Of a DNA stretch of 64,000 nucleotides, positions 8,648-18,800 are shown in pieces. The stretch covers positions 1 to 64,000 of the forward strand of contig JBJHBW010000004.1 of NCBI GenBank assembly GCA_050485685.1, given 5' to 3'. This DNA comes from JBJHBP01 sp050485685 (GTDB taxonomy: Bacteria > Pseudomonadota > Gammaproteobacteria > Steroidobacterales > Rariloculaceae). The first letter of the stretch is position 1; every line of letters begins with the position of its first letter. Both the position numbers and the translations under genes were made by a program. Under the pieces are notes generated by a model. It saw nothing but the letters and a program-made list of their open reading frames with translations, was not told the origin of the DNA and made no database searches.

Positions 8648-9547
8648 TCAGCCTTCCACCGTGTAGTGCACTGCCAGCGGTGCATCGGCGTCCGCCGCCT
8701 TGCCCAGCCCGATCGTACCCTCTCCGGTAAGGCGGGTGCTGTCGCGGCGCACGAAGATTTCCTCGCCGCTGCTGGTGCGCACGAAGGTGCCGTTCGTGCT
8801 TTCATCCAGCAGCAGGAAGTGATCGCGACTGACCTCGATGCGCGCATGCAGGCGTGATATCAGATTGCCCTTGATGACCAGATCATTGTCTTCGGCGCGT
8901 CCGAGCGTCACGCTGCGACGACCTTCGCCCACCCGCACCTCATAACCCTGATAGCGCAGAAGCAGTCGGCGCTGACGTCGGCTGCTGCGGCCCATGCCGA
9001 CCGTGGGCAGCATGCTGGTGGCGTCATCGGGCTGCCAGAGGACCTCGAACAGAATCACTTCGTCGGCCTTGCCGCGCACCGTGGCAATATCGATCTGGCG
9101 CGCCGAGGCCTGCCATTCCGGCGACATGCGCTCCACTGTGCCCAGCGTGGTGATGATCTGATTGGCCTTGGCCTGACTGGTCATGCGATTGGCGATGTGC
9201 ACGGCTGAGCCGAACACGTCACGCTGCTCCTGCACCACAGGGCCGAAATGACACCCTATGCGAATCGCAACATGACCGTTGTCGTGCGCGAGACGGCTGT
9301 CTGTGGAAATTCTTTCCTGCATGCGCCTTGCTGCGCTCATCGCGTCGTCAGCGCTGGGGAAAGTGGACATGACCTCGTCGCCCATGGTCTTGATGACCGT
9401 GCCGCGGTTCGCCTCGGTGGCTTCACGCATGATGTCCAGACACGCCGAAACCATACGCCTGGCCTTCAGGTCACCGAGCTGTTCATACAGCTGGGTGCTG
9501 CCGACTACGTCGGCGAACAGAATCGCGACTTCGACATCCCTGGCCAT
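8648..9547 (-). CDS. Class III nucleotide cyclase with C-terminal FHA domain
   Basis: 299 aa soluble protein. Residues about 5-180 form a class III adenylate/guanylate cyclase: the metal-site motif FADVVGSTQLYE and TMGDEVMSTF supply both catalytic Asp residues, with Lys in VIKTMGD. Residues about 205-290 form a forkhead-associated domain (VTLGRAEDNDLVI, then ISRLHARIEV and DESTNGTFV), which reads phosphothreonine. At the transition-state position the usual Asn of V-N-x-A-x-R is His (VHIANRM), while the Arg is kept. It suggests a cyclase controlled by Ser/Thr phosphorylation. No Ser/Thr kinase is in the window. It is convergent with pckG (9-bp gap). Confidence 0.88.
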   Translation of the reverse strand: MARDVEVAILFADVVGSTQLYEQLGDLKARRMVSACLDIMREATEANRGTVIKTMGDEVMSTFPSADDAMSAARRMQERISTDSRLAHDNGHVAIRIGCHFGPVVQEQRDVFGSAVHIANRMTSQAKANQIITTLGTVERMSPEWQASARQIDIATVRGKADEVILFEVLWQPDDATSMLPTVGMGRSSRRQRRLLLRYQGYEVRVGEGRRSVTLGRAEDNDLVIKGNLISRLHARIEVSRDHFLLLDESTNGTFVRTSSGEEIFVRRDSTRLTGEGTIGLGKAADADAPLAVHYTVEG

Positions 9548-9643
9548 GGTTTCGTTTTCGATTATCCCCGATCCGGAATGGATCCGCCGCGATTATACGC
9601 GACGGCCCGAAGGCCAAATGTAGACGCAGTACCGTTTCAAGGC

Positions 9644-10429
9644 TCAGCGCTCGGCAACGATATAGGCGATCCAGGCAGGATCCGGCGTGCCGGTCTCATG
9701 CTCGGTGAACTCGCCGTTGCCCTCGCCGTCCTCGTCCTCACCTTCCCAGTACACCCGCACCTTTGAGAAGCCGGCCTCGAGCAGCAGCTCGCGAATCTCG
9801 GGCAGCGTCCACAGGCGCCACTCGTAACTGAAGGCCCGCTTCATCTTCGAGCCATCCGGAAACTTGAAGTGGATGTGGCAGACCATGCGACCGGTGACCG
9901 GTTCATACTCGGCCTGATCCCAGACATAGGTGAAGCCGTCGAGCTTCGTTTTTTCTTTCTGTGTTTCCAGCGCCTCGGAGCCACCGAACATATCGAGAAA
10001 GAACAGCCCGTCGTCGTTCAATGCCTCACGGACGCGCTGAAAGTAAGCGCGCATGAGATCACGGGTGTTGAAGGTGAAATAGCTGAAATTGAAAGCACCG
10101 ACGATGTCCGCCCTGTCTGTCTGAACCTGCATGACATCGTCGTGCAGCAGCTTCACGCGTGCCTGCTCGGCTTCCGACAGCTTCGCCACGCGATTGCGAC
10201 GGCCCCAGTCCAGCACTTCCGGATCGAAATCCACACCGACCGCGGAACGCTCCGCGCCACCACGCACCCACTCACAGCTTGCGCTCGCGGTGCCGCAGAA
10301 ATCCTCCCGGAAACTCAGCGCATCACGACCGCGCAGCGCCCTGAACGTATCGCGCAGAAACTCGCATTCGGCTTCCACGCATTGCACGGCCTGTTCATAA
10401 AGCTCGTGTCTGTCGGCCCGGTCGGCCAT
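9644..10429 (-). CDS. Class I SAM-dependent methyltransferase, substrate unknown
   Basis: 261 aa. A Rossmann-type SAM fold is visible: SFREDFCGTASASCEWVR replaces the usual glycine-rich loop, followed by GVDFDPEVLDWGRR (acidic end of strand 2), then ADIVGAFNFSYFTF and a C-terminal EWRLWTLPEIRELLLEAG. The ATG at 10429 gives MADRADRHELYEQAVQ; GTG codons further upstream in the same frame (near 10460) cannot be excluded. It lies 52 bp downstream of dusA on the same strand. The substrate cannot be read from the sequence. Confidence 0.75.
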   Translation of the reverse strand: MADRADRHELYEQAVQCVEAECEFLRDTFRALRGRDALSFREDFCGTASASCEWVRGGAERSAVGVDFDPEVLDWGRRNRVAKLSEAEQARVKLLHDDVMQVQTDRADIVGAFNFSYFTFNTRDLMRAYFQRVREALNDDGLFFLDMFGGSEALETQKEKTKLDGFTYVWDQAEYEPVTGRMVCHIHFKFPDGSKMKRAFSYEWRLWTLPEIRELLLEAGFSKVRVYWEGEDEDGEGNGEFTEHETGTPDPAWIAYIVAER

Positions 10430-10481
10430 CTTCTCTGAAACGGCCTTCTTTGCGCTGACTGCCACCCGAATTACCCCGCTG

Positions 10482-11507
10482 TCATGAAGCTGTTGATTGC
10501 ACGATCGCGTCGCGATGAGTCGGGGCATTGTAACGGCCCGGCCGCGAAGAACGCGACAAATCACTCAGCTCACCGAGGCCGGCATGGCCCTGCGCAAGAC
10601 CCGACAGGGTACGACGCCATTCGCGGGCACCAGGTCGGTTGGCATACAGGCCCATCAGATGACGGCTCATCGCCTTCAGCGGCGTACCGCGATCGAGTTC
10701 TCGCTGTGCGTATTCGATGTAAGCGGCCAGCGCATCCTCGCGCGTTGCCGCACGATGCTCGCCATAGATGCGACGGTTGAGTTCGGCCAGCAGGAACGGA
10801 TCGTGATAGGCGGCGCGACCGAGCATGATGCCGTCGACCTGCGCGAGCTGCGCCAGCGCGGTGTCCGCATCGTTCAGCCCGCCATTGATGACGATCTCGA
10901 GCTCCGGGTAGTCACGCTTGAGCTGATACACGCGCGGATAGTTCAGCGGTGGCACATTGCGGTTCTCTTTCGGACTGAGTCCCTTCAGCCAGGCCTTGCG
11001 GGCGTGAACAATCAGCGTGCGGCAGCCAGCCGCAACGACCGCATCCACGAAGGTTCGCAGGAACCCGTAGTCATCGTCGCTATCGACACCGATGCGTGTC
11101 TTTACCGTGACCGGTACCGCAACCGCTTCCGACATGGCACGCACGCAATCGGCCACGCGTTGCGGTTCGCGCATCAGCGCCACGCCGAAAGCACCACACT
11201 GCACCCGCGGACTCGGGCAGCCGACATTGATATTGACCTCATCGTAACCGGCCTGCGCACCAAGCTCTGCCGCCGCCGCCAGCTGATCAGGTTCAGAGCC
11301 GCCGAGCTGCAACGCGACCGGATGCTCGGCCGCATCAAACGCCAGCAGGCGTTGCGCATCGCCGCGCAGCAGGGCCGCAGCGGTAATCATTTCCGTATAC
11401 AGCCAGGCATCGGGCGCGAGCTGGCGCAGCAGGTACCGGCAATGGCGGTCCGTGCGTTCCATCATGGGCGCGACACACAGGCGTCGGGATGTGGTGAGAA
11501 TCGTCAT
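10482..11507 (-). CDS. dusA: tRNA-dihydrouridine(20/20a) synthase DusA
   Basis: FMN-dependent enzyme reducing U20/U20a in the tRNA D-loop with NADPH. 341 aa. The N-terminus LCVAPMMERTDRHCRYLLRQ and the catalytic-cysteine motif NINVGCPSPRVQ identify the DusA subgroup, with VKTRIGVDSDDDY, IVHARKAWLKGLSPKENR and INGGLNDA as further signatures. The barrel plus helical tRNA-binding domain are full length. Single gene between the AraC regulator and the methyltransferase on the minus strand. Confidence 0.96.
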   Translation of the reverse strand: MTILTTSRRLCVAPMMERTDRHCRYLLRQLAPDAWLYTEMITAAALLRGDAQRLLAFDAAEHPVALQLGGSEPDQLAAAAELGAQAGYDEVNINVGCPSPRVQCGAFGVALMREPQRVADCVRAMSEAVAVPVTVKTRIGVDSDDDYGFLRTFVDAVVAAGCRTLIVHARKAWLKGLSPKENRNVPPLNYPRVYQLKRDYPELEIVINGGLNDADTALAQLAQVDGIMLGRAAYHDPFLLAELNRRIYGEHRAATREDALAAYIEYAQRELDRGTPLKAMSRHLMGLYANRPGAREWRRTLSGLAQGHAGLGELSDLSRSSRPGRYNAPTHRDAIVQSTAS

Positions 11508-11518
11508 GGGCGCTCATT

Positions 11519-12406
11519 CTAACCGGCCTGCGTACCGGTACGTCGCCGATACTGCTTTGGCGTCATCTGCATGCGGCGCTTGAAGAAACGCGTGAAGTAC
11601 GACGGCTCCTGAAACCCCAGTCCCGCCGCGATATCGGCAATCGATTTATCGGTATAGGCCAGCTCGCGACGGGCCGCCAGCAGCACACGGTCATGAATCA
11701 GCTGCAGCGCCGATGTGCCACCTGCCTGCCGGCATACGGCATTCAGATGGGCCGGCGTCATGCCCAGCCGGTCGGCGTAATCGCCCACCGACCAGCCGGC
11801 ACGATGCTGGCGCTGCAGCAGTTCGGTGAAGCGCTGGTAGTGGCGCGCCCCCCGGCTCATCCGTTCCGTGCGGCGCGCGGGCGTCGTGGCTCTTGCGACC
11901 CTGACCGCCAGCGCCCGGACCAGACTGTCGAGCACGATATCCCGGAACGGTTGCGCCTGTACGTACTCCTGCTGAATGCGGGCGAACAGCGCCTGTATGT
12001 AGTCGCTGTCCGCATCGGCGCGCAGCACCTCGGGGCGAACGAAAACACCATCCGGTGAACCGATCTGGCGACCGAGATCCTGCACCAGCGCCGACGCAAG
12101 CGACAGTGCAAAGCCTTCGCAATCCTGCTCCCATTCAAACTCGTGCACACACCGCTCCGGCACCACGGCGAGACTGGGCGCAGCCAGCGTGTAACGCTCG
12201 CCATCGAAGCGCGCCACCCCGGCGCCGCGTGCCAGCCAGAACAACTGCGCAAGACTGCTGTGGCGATGTGCACGGATTCGCCACGCATGCGCGCGACTGC
12301 GCTCGATCAGGGGTTCGCTGTGCAGCAGCGCCGACGTGGACCACTCGGTGACATCACCGTAAAACGCCACCGTCGGGACACCCGCTACCGATGTCTTTGA
12401 TGTCAT
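11519..12406 (-). CDS. AraC-family transcriptional regulator, candidate ligAB regulator
   Basis: 295 aa. The N-terminal half is a cupin-like sensor domain (HRHSSLAQLFWLARG then PSLAVVPERCVHEFEW). The C-terminal half has two helix-turn-helix motifs: DYADRLGMTPAHLNAVCRQ and SIADIAAGLGFQEPSYFTRFFKR. The layout resembles PobR-type regulators of aromatic catabolism. The ATG at 12406 has GGAGG 9 bp upstream; an upstream extension to 12541 has no family character. It is divergent from ligAB, which strongly suggests that it controls the ring-cleavage genes. The effector is unknown (a hydroxybenzoate or protocatechuate is plausible). Confidence 0.85.
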   Translation of the reverse strand: MTSKTSVAGVPTVAFYGDVTEWSTSALLHSEPLIERSRAHAWRIRAHRHSSLAQLFWLARGAGVARFDGERYTLAAPSLAVVPERCVHEFEWEQDCEGFALSLASALVQDLGRQIGSPDGVFVRPEVLRADADSDYIQALFARIQQEYVQAQPFRDIVLDSLVRALAVRVARATTPARRTERMSRGARHYQRFTELLQRQHRAGWSVGDYADRLGMTPAHLNAVCRQAGGTSALQLIHDRVLLAARRELAYTDKSIADIAAGLGFQEPSYFTRFFKRRMQMTPKQYRRRTGTQAG

Positions 12407-12468
12407 TTCGCCATCCTCCGGACTGGCTGAGCGAAGCCCGTCACCGCATCGCGGCCAGATGCAGCCCG

Positions 12469-12492
12469 AAAAATGCGAAAAGTACCATTTTT
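12469..12492. promoter_or_regulatory. Inverted repeat in the araC-ligA intergenic region
   Basis: AAAAATG and CATTTTT form a 7-bp inverted repeat with a 10-nt spacer in the divergent promoter region. Position and symmetry make it a candidate operator for the AraC-type regulator; this is inference, with no footprint or consensus behind it. Confidence 0.3.
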
Positions 12493-12597
12493 GTCGCCCT
12501 ATTTCCCTGTTATCGACGTCTGTCAACGTGGAAAGTATCATTCATGATCAAAGGGGCAGGCGCGGAAGGGCCGCGCCGGCAAAGCGGGGCGCAGAAC

Positions 12598-12999
12598 ATG
12601 GCATGGAAACAGCACGACTACGACGCCATCCCGGGCACTTACGTGTTCGACGGCAGGACCGCGTATTCGGCCTACGGCCTGAACAAGCTGCTGTTCTCGT
12701 TCAACCGTGAAGAGAACCGTCAGGAGTTTGCTCGTGACAAGGCGGCGTACGCCGATCGTTTCGGCCTCACGCCGGAGCAGAAAAAGGCACTGCTGGAGGA
12801 CGACTTTCTGACCATGCTGCGCCAGGGCGCAAACATCTACTATCTGGCCAAGCTGGCCGTGCCGCGCGGTTTCACGGTGCAGGACGCCGGCGCCGCGTTT
12901 CAGGGCATCACAACGGAAGCGTTCAAGGCCGCACTGACGGCCAAGGGTGAAGGGCTGGTCGAGAAACTCAAGCAAGAGGGAGGCTACTGGCATGGCTAG
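12598..12999 (+). CDS. ligA: Protocatechuate 4,5-dioxygenase alpha subunit (LigA-like)
   Basis: Small helical subunit of the extradiol dioxygenase that opens protocatechuate between C4 and C5. About 133 aa. The segment DAIPGTYVFDGRTAYSAYGL followed by NREENRQEFARDKAAYADRF and LLEDDFLTMLRQGANIYYL fits the LigA fold that caps the beta-subunit active site. The start could be the ATG at 12598 (family-like N-terminus) or 12544 (preceded by GGAAAG); I prefer 12598. It overlaps ligB by 8 bp. A gallate or related catechol substrate cannot be ruled out from sequence. Confidence 0.85.
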   Translation: MAWKQHDYDAIPGTYVFDGRTAYSAYGLNKLLFSFNREENRQEFARDKAAYADRFGLTPEQKKALLEDDFLTMLRQGANIYYLAKLAVPRGFTVQDAGAAFQGITTEAFKAALTAKGEGLVEKLKQEGGYWHG

Positions 13000-13834
13000 G
13001 ATCGTCGGTGGCGTGACCACCTCGCACATTCCCGCAATCGGCAACGCGATGACCGAGCGTCTCGAAGAAACGCCTTACTGGAAACGGTTCTTCGACGGCT
13101 ACGAGCCGGTCAAGCAATGGCTGGCCGACGTGAAGCCCGACGTCGCGGTGGTTGTGTACAACGACCACGGCCTCAACTTCTTCCTGAACAACATCCCGAC
13201 CTTCGCGCTCGGCTGCGCAGACCACTACGCGAACGATGACGAAGGCTGGGGCCTGAAAACGCTGTCGAGTTTCGATGGTGATGCGCCTTTTTCGTGGCAC
13301 ATCGCCGAGTCGCTGATCGAGCAGCAGATCGATATCGCGACATGCCAGGAAATGCTCGTCGATCACGGCTTCACCGTACCGATGGCATTGATGTGGCGTC
13401 ACCTGCCGAAATGGCCGGTACGCACGGTGCCGCTGGCCGTGAACACGGTGCAACATCCCATACCCGGCGCGCGTCGCTGCTATGCGCTTGGCAAGGCGCT
13501 GCGCAAGGCCATCGAATCCTATCCGGAAGACCTGAAGGTCGTGATCTTCGGCACCGGCGGCATGTCGCACCAGCTGCAGGGCGAACGCGCGGGCCTGATC
13601 AACGTGGACTACGATCTGAAGACCATGGAAAGCGTGATCAACGACCCCGAGTGGCTGGCCTCACAAAGCACGTCTGAAATCATCCGCAACGCCGGCACGG
13701 AAGGCGTGGAAGTGATCATGTGGCTGGTCATGCGCGGCGCGCTGGCCGATGACGTGAACGTCGTCCATAAGCACTATCACACGCCCATCTCGAATACAGG
13801 CGCCGGGGTACTGGTGCTGGAGAACCCGCAGTAG
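12992..13834 (+). CDS. ligB: Protocatechuate 4,5-dioxygenase beta subunit (LigB-like)
   Basis: Catalytic subunit with non-haem Fe(II), yielding 4-carboxy-2-hydroxymuconate semialdehyde. 280 aa. Iron ligands are visible: His in VTTSHIPAIG (near residue 12), His in VVVYNDHGLNFF (near 61) and Glu in NAGTEGVEVIMW. The catalytic-base region GTGGMSHQLQGERAGLIN is intact. ATG at 12992 has GAGGGAGG upstream and overlaps the end of ligA. None of the downstream pathway genes (ligC, ligI, ligJ, ligK) is nearby, so the pair is isolated within the window. Confidence 0.9.
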   Translation: MARIVGGVTTSHIPAIGNAMTERLEETPYWKRFFDGYEPVKQWLADVKPDVAVVVYNDHGLNFFLNNIPTFALGCADHYANDDEGWGLKTLSSFDGDAPFSWHIAESLIEQQIDIATCQEMLVDHGFTVPMALMWRHLPKWPVRTVPLAVNTVQHPIPGARRCYALGKALRKAIESYPEDLKVVIFGTGGMSHQLQGERAGLINVDYDLKTMESVINDPEWLASQSTSEIIRNAGTEGVEVIMWLVMRGALADDVNVVHKHYHTPISNTGAGVLVLENPQ

Positions 13835-13893
13835 TTCATGCCCGCCGGTCCGCGATCGAGGCGGCAGGCATGGGCCGGCAATGGGTCAGCCGG

Positions 13894-15033
13894 TCAGTTT
13901 GTGATGCCGGCGGCAGTTTCCGCGATCAGGTGATCCACCACGGCCAGCTGCGCCTGCTCGGCGGAGCCGGTTTTTTTCAGCGCGGCGCGAAATGCGGCCA
14001 GCTGGCGGTGCGCGCTGGTGCCGCGTTTCAGTATCCTGCGGACATGCGCGACTTCGCTCACGCAGCCAAGCGCTTCGGCATCCGCGTGCACCATGGCCAG
14101 CAGTTCCTCCATCAGTTCGGCGAACGGTACGATCTCGCCGCGGCCGAGATCAATCAGGCCTTCGTCGAAACTGTAGCGCATCGCACGCCAGCGGTTTTCG
14201 TTGATCAGCATGGGCGAATACATGCGCCAGCGCTGATTGCGGCGGCGCAGCCGGTATAGCATGCGCAGAATGCAGACATACAGCGCCGCGACCGCCAGCG
14301 CATCATCGATGTCGGTGCACATGTCCATGATGCGCGCTTCCAGCGTCGGGTAGCGGCCGCTGGGACGCAGATCCCACCATATTGTCGTCGCATCGTCGAT
14401 CACGCCGGCATGCTGCAGGATCTTCAGGTGGCGTTCGTATTCCGCCCAGCTCGCGAACCGCTCCGGAATGCCGGTGCGCGGCAACGCATCGAACACGGTG
14501 AGGCGATAGCATTTAAGACCCGTATCCTTGCCCTCCCAGAACGGTGAGGAGCAGGTCAGCGCGAGCAGGTGAGGCAGGAAATAACTGGCCTGGTTGAGCA
14601 GATCGATGCGCAGTTCATCGTCTTCCATGCCCACATGCACGTGCATGCCGCAGATCAGCAGCCGCCTGGCGGTGGCCTGCATTTCGCGCGAAAGATGGAC
14701 ATAGCGCTGTCGCGCCGTGTATTTCTGTTGTGTCCATTCGGCGAACGGATGCGTGGAAACAGCGATCGGCGCGATACCATGTGCGGCGCTGATATCGATC
14801 ACGGTACGCCTGAGCCCTGCCAGCGCTTCGCGAACTTCCGCCAGCGAAGCGCAGACCCGGGTGCCGACTTCCAGTTGCGAACGCAGAAATTCCGGACTGA
14901 CCAACTGACCCTGCGCGGCGTGCCTGCAATGCTCCAGCATGCCGTCCGGCAACTTTGCGATCAGATCGCGGCTGTCGCGATCGACCAGCAGATACTCCTC
15001 TTCTATGCCGATCGTGAATGAAGGCTCACGCAT
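13894..15033 (-). CDS. ybdK: Carboxylate-amine ligase, YbdK/GCS2 family
   Basis: 379 aa member of the glutamate-cysteine ligase type 2 family (ATP-grasp-like glutamine synthetase fold). Diagnostic stretches are FTIGIEEEYLLVDRDSRDL at the N-terminus, LLICGMHVHVGMEDDE and TIWWDLRPSGRYPTLEARIM. The E. coli homologue has only weak gamma-glutamylcysteine synthetase activity, so the natural substrate is uncertain. It overlaps the preceding amidohydrolase-family gene by 31 bp, so the two are probably translated together. The long Glu/Asp-containing metal site appears intact. Confidence 0.88.
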   Translation of the reverse strand: MREPSFTIGIEEEYLLVDRDSRDLIAKLPDGMLEHCRHAAQGQLVSPEFLRSQLEVGTRVCASLAEVREALAGLRRTVIDISAAHGIAPIAVSTHPFAEWTQQKYTARQRYVHLSREMQATARRLLICGMHVHVGMEDDELRIDLLNQASYFLPHLLALTCSSPFWEGKDTGLKCYRLTVFDALPRTGIPERFASWAEYERHLKILQHAGVIDDATTIWWDLRPSGRYPTLEARIMDMCTDIDDALAVAALYVCILRMLYRLRRRNQRWRMYSPMLINENRWRAMRYSFDEGLIDLGRGEIVPFAELMEELLAMVHADAEALGCVSEVAHVRRILKRGTSAHRQLAAFRAALKKTGSAEQAQLAVVDHLIAETAAGITN

Positions 15034-15845
15034 AAATCGTCACCCAGCACACGCGACAACACATTGCCGATGCGATCCGCCCAGTGCGCCTCGCCGTCAG
15101 CGTCCGCAATCAAATCCTGACGTATCTCAAGACTGACATGCGCGAGTCCCAGCGGCTCGGCATGATGGTCCACGGTGAAGTCCGCAGGGTGGCGACCGGA
15201 ATACGGTTCATTGTCGCCAACGACGATATCACCTTCGGCGCGCAGCGCGGCCATCAGCGGCAGCGCCAGACGCGGATCCTTGTCCCACAGCACGCCAACG
15301 TGCCACGGTCGCGCCAGGCCGTGCTGGCGCGGCGTGAAACTGTGCACGGCGATGAATACCGGACTCACCGGCTCATGGATGAGCGCCATGATCGCCGCAC
15401 GCACGGCTTCGTGATACGGGGAGAATATGGCCTGGGTACGCATCGTCCGTGCCTCGGCCGTCAGACCCAGATTGCCCGGAATCAGGACGCCGTCGGATAT
15501 CTTCGGAAAAGCGCTGGCGTCGGCGAGATCGCGGTTCAGGTCCACGACCAGACGTGAGTAGCGGCCCATGACCAGTCGCGCTTCAAATCGTCGCGCCAGA
15601 CGCCGGGCCACGCCGGCCGCGCCGATATCCCATGCAATGTGATCGCTCAGAGCGTGTTCGCTGACGCCGAGATCGCCCAGCATCTCAGGAATGGCCCGAC
15701 CGGCATGATCGCAGACGATCACCAGAGGCCGTGCGACCTGCGGCTGCCACGTTTCCACCGGAGCGGGGTCGGATGGCCCCAGCAACTGAGCCTCGCGCGG
15801 CGGGTGATCCACGGCGGGCCCGTTGTCGCTGCCGGAGTCGATCAT
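15003..15845 (-). CDS. N-formylglutamate amidohydrolase family protein
   Basis: 280 aa. The pattern VIVCDHAGRAIPEML (metal-binding His), SDHIAWDIGAAGVARRLA, YSRLVVDLNRD and FIAVHSFTP belongs to the N-formylglutamate amidohydrolase/HutG-type family. No histidine-utilisation genes surround it, so a role in histidine breakdown is unlikely; linkage to the YbdK ligase suggests action on a gamma-glutamyl or related amide (inference). It overlaps the upstream c-di-GMP gene by 4 bp (ATGA) and the downstream ligase by 31 bp, which makes a three-gene operon. Confidence 0.85.
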   Translation of the reverse strand: MIDSGSDNGPAVDHPPREAQLLGPSDPAPVETWQPQVARPLVIVCDHAGRAIPEMLGDLGVSEHALSDHIAWDIGAAGVARRLARRFEARLVMGRYSRLVVDLNRDLADASAFPKISDGVLIPGNLGLTAEARTMRTQAIFSPYHEAVRAAIMALIHEPVSPVFIAVHSFTPRQHGLARPWHVGVLWDKDPRLALPLMAALRAEGDIVVGDNEPYSGRHPADFTVDHHAEPLGLAHVSLEIRQDLIADADGEAHWADRIGNVLSRVLGDDLCVSLHSRSA

Positions 15846-18800
15846 CCTCCGCTCGCGCCGGCGCGCAAGGACTCGGAAAGCACTGTGGACGGCGACGTCT
15901 GCGATTCGCCGACCGTGGTTGCCGCGGCATCTGTCCGACTCCCGGCCGCCGCAGCTGCCGCCGCGAACAGATCCGCTTCCGCCACGGCATCGGCGACCAG
16001 CGTCTGGTGCCGCTGCAAAGGCAACTCCGTCACCGGCTGCGGCACAGCCACAAAATAACCCTGTGCGAAAGTCACTCCGATCTCACCCAGTTTCGTCAGT
16101 ACCGCGCGGCTCTCCACCCTTTCGGCAATTGTATGCACTTTCAGCGCGCGTGCCATCTGCGTAATCGCTTCCACCATGCTCTGATCCACAGGATCGCGCG
16201 TCACGTTGCGTATGAACGCACCGTCTATCTTCACGAAATCCACCGGCAGGTTCTTGAGGTAGGTCAACGATGACAGGCCCGTGCCGAAGTCATCCAGCGA
16301 GAAGCGCACGCCGTATTCTCTCAGCATGTTCATGAAGCGCACCACCTGACCGAGGTTCGCGATTGCCGCGGTCTCGGTGATCTCAAAGCACAGCGCACCG
16401 GCAGGCGCACCGGCGGCCGTGAGTTCATTGAGCAGGAAGTCGATGAATTTCGCGTCGTTCAGTGTGGTGCCTGACAGATTCAGCGCCAGCATGTACGGAT
16501 CGCTGCCGCTGCTGTCGCGATAAATCAGCTCCTCCAGTACGTGACTGATCACCCAGCGATCGAGACTGGGCATCAGGTTGTAGCGCTCGGCCGCCGGAAT
16601 GAATGTCGTGGTGGGTACCAGCTCGCCCTTCTCGTCACGCATGCGCAGCAACAGTTCGTACTGAGGCCAGGCGTCGCGGGTTGCGCCTATGGGAACGATC
16701 GGCTGATAGAACAGCTCGAAGCGCTCCTGCTCCCGGGCCCGATTGATGCGCGCCACCCACTGCATCTCCTGATGGCGTTCCGCCGCATCGCCTTCCTCAT
16801 ATACGTGAATACGGTTACGTCCGAGATCCTTGGCCACGTAACAGGCCACATCGGCGGCGCTCATCAGCGTGGCAATCGAGTCCAGCGGCGGCTTGACCGT
16901 AACAATACCGATACTGACCCCGACCTGCATCGCTCCATCGCGCCACGAGAACCGAAAACGTGCGATCGTCTCGCGCAGCACCTCGGCGACCTCGATGGCG
17001 CGCTCCACGGTGCAGTCGGACAGCAGCACCGCAAATTCGTCACCGCCCAGGCGTGCCAGAGCATCCTCGCTTGGCACCTGCGTCTGCAGCAGGTCTCCGA
17101 GCTGGCGCAGCAGCAGGTCTCCGGCCGCATGACCGCAGGTGTCGTTGACCACCTTGAACTGATCCAGATCCATGTACAGCAACGCACTGCCGCGCTGCGG
17201 ATCCTCACGTGTGGCCTTCAACGCCGACGACAGCCGCTCCTCGAACTCGCGACGGTTGATGAGGCCGGTCAGAGAGTCGTGACTCGCGTAATACGCAAGC
17301 TTCCTGTGCAGCTGGCGTTCGCGACTGACATCATGAAACACCATGACGGCTCCGACCACGCGACCGCTGCGGTCAAGGATTGGCGCGGCCGAGTCCTGGA
17401 TCGCCACCCGTGTGCCATCGCGCGCGATCAGCACCACGTTATCTTCCAGACCTACGACACGCCCCTCCTGCAGACAGCGCCGAATCGGCACCTCCACATC
17501 ACGACCGGCTTCCTCGTCGCACAGGACGATGACTTCCTCGATCGCCCGGCCCTGTGCCTGTCGGCGCTCCCAGCCGCACAACTGCTCGGCCACAGGATTC
17601 AGATATTCGATGAGCCCGTCGGCGTCCGTTGTCACCACCGCATCACCGATGGATTTGAGCGTGACTTCGGCGCGTTCCTTCTCGTTGAAGAGCGCCTTCT
17701 CGGCGGCCTTGCGCTGGCTGATGTCGGTGATCATGCCTTCGTGATACAGCGCATGGCCGGCGTCGTCGTATACCACGCGCGAGTTCTCGAGTGCAGTAAT
17801 GACGAACCCGTCGCGGCGGCGGAGTCGGTATTCGAAATTCCGCACCCGACCCAGCGTGTTCAGCTCCGCGAGCAGCCGTTCCCGGTCATGCCGGTCTGCG
17901 AACAGCCCCGCCAGACCACCGTGTGCGGCCAGTTCATCCACGCTGACGAATCCCAGCATGCGCACCAGCGCGGGATTCGCGGAAATCAGTTCGCCTTCCG
18001 GCGTGCTCTGGTAAACGCCATCGACCACGTTGTCGAACAGCGCGCGGAATCGTGCCTCACTTTCGGCCAGCGCATCCTGGTCCTGACGCCGGCGTATCGC
18101 GATGCCGGCCAGCTGCGTGAGCCGGCTGATGAGATCCAGCTCTTCCGTGGTCGGACCACGTGAGGACGTGCAGTAGACGGCCAGCGTGCCGCACAGGCGG
18201 TCACCGCTGGTGACGATGGGCGTGGACACGACCGCATGGATGCCGTGTTCCAGCAGCGGCTCACGAAGGTTCCCGGCAAGTTCGTCCTCGGCAACGTTGC
18301 GTATCACGACCTGCCGCCCCAGAGACGCGGTCGCGCCACAACCGCCTGTACCCACACCGACCGGCAGTTCCGCAAGCGCCGGCCGCAACGACTCCGGCAG
18401 ACTGCCCCAGGCCGTCAGGCGCAGTGCCCCGTCCGCGTTCTCAAGCAACGAAATGACGGCAAACAGATCCGTGCACACCTGTTCGAACGCGCGCGTCACG
18501 GCCTGTAAGGTACGATCCAGAGGCGAGTTGGACGCAATCAGTTCCAGCACGCGGCGCTCGCCGTGCGCCAGCGCATCGGACCGGCGTCGCGCAGCGATAT
18601 CCGTAATGCTGGCGCGCACCAGACGGCGTCCCGTGGACGGCAGCCGGATCATGCGCACTTCACACGGGATCTCGCGCCCGTCGACATGACGATACAGCCA
18701 TTCGAACACCGGCCTGCCGCCCTGCAGGGCCCTGTCCACGTAACCGCGGTGCAGATCCTGCGAAGGCAGCCCGTCGGACTGACGCGGCGGACTGATCACG

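Noticed and set aside
15842..16700. Degenerate EAL domain because the opening motif is ELLLR
   Set aside because: ELLLR is a tolerated variant; Asn, Glu, DD, Lys and later Glu positions are all present.
16541..18163. 540-codon antisense frame over the GGDEF/EAL gene
   Set aside because: Shadow of the real gene; composition follows the codon third positions of the other strand.
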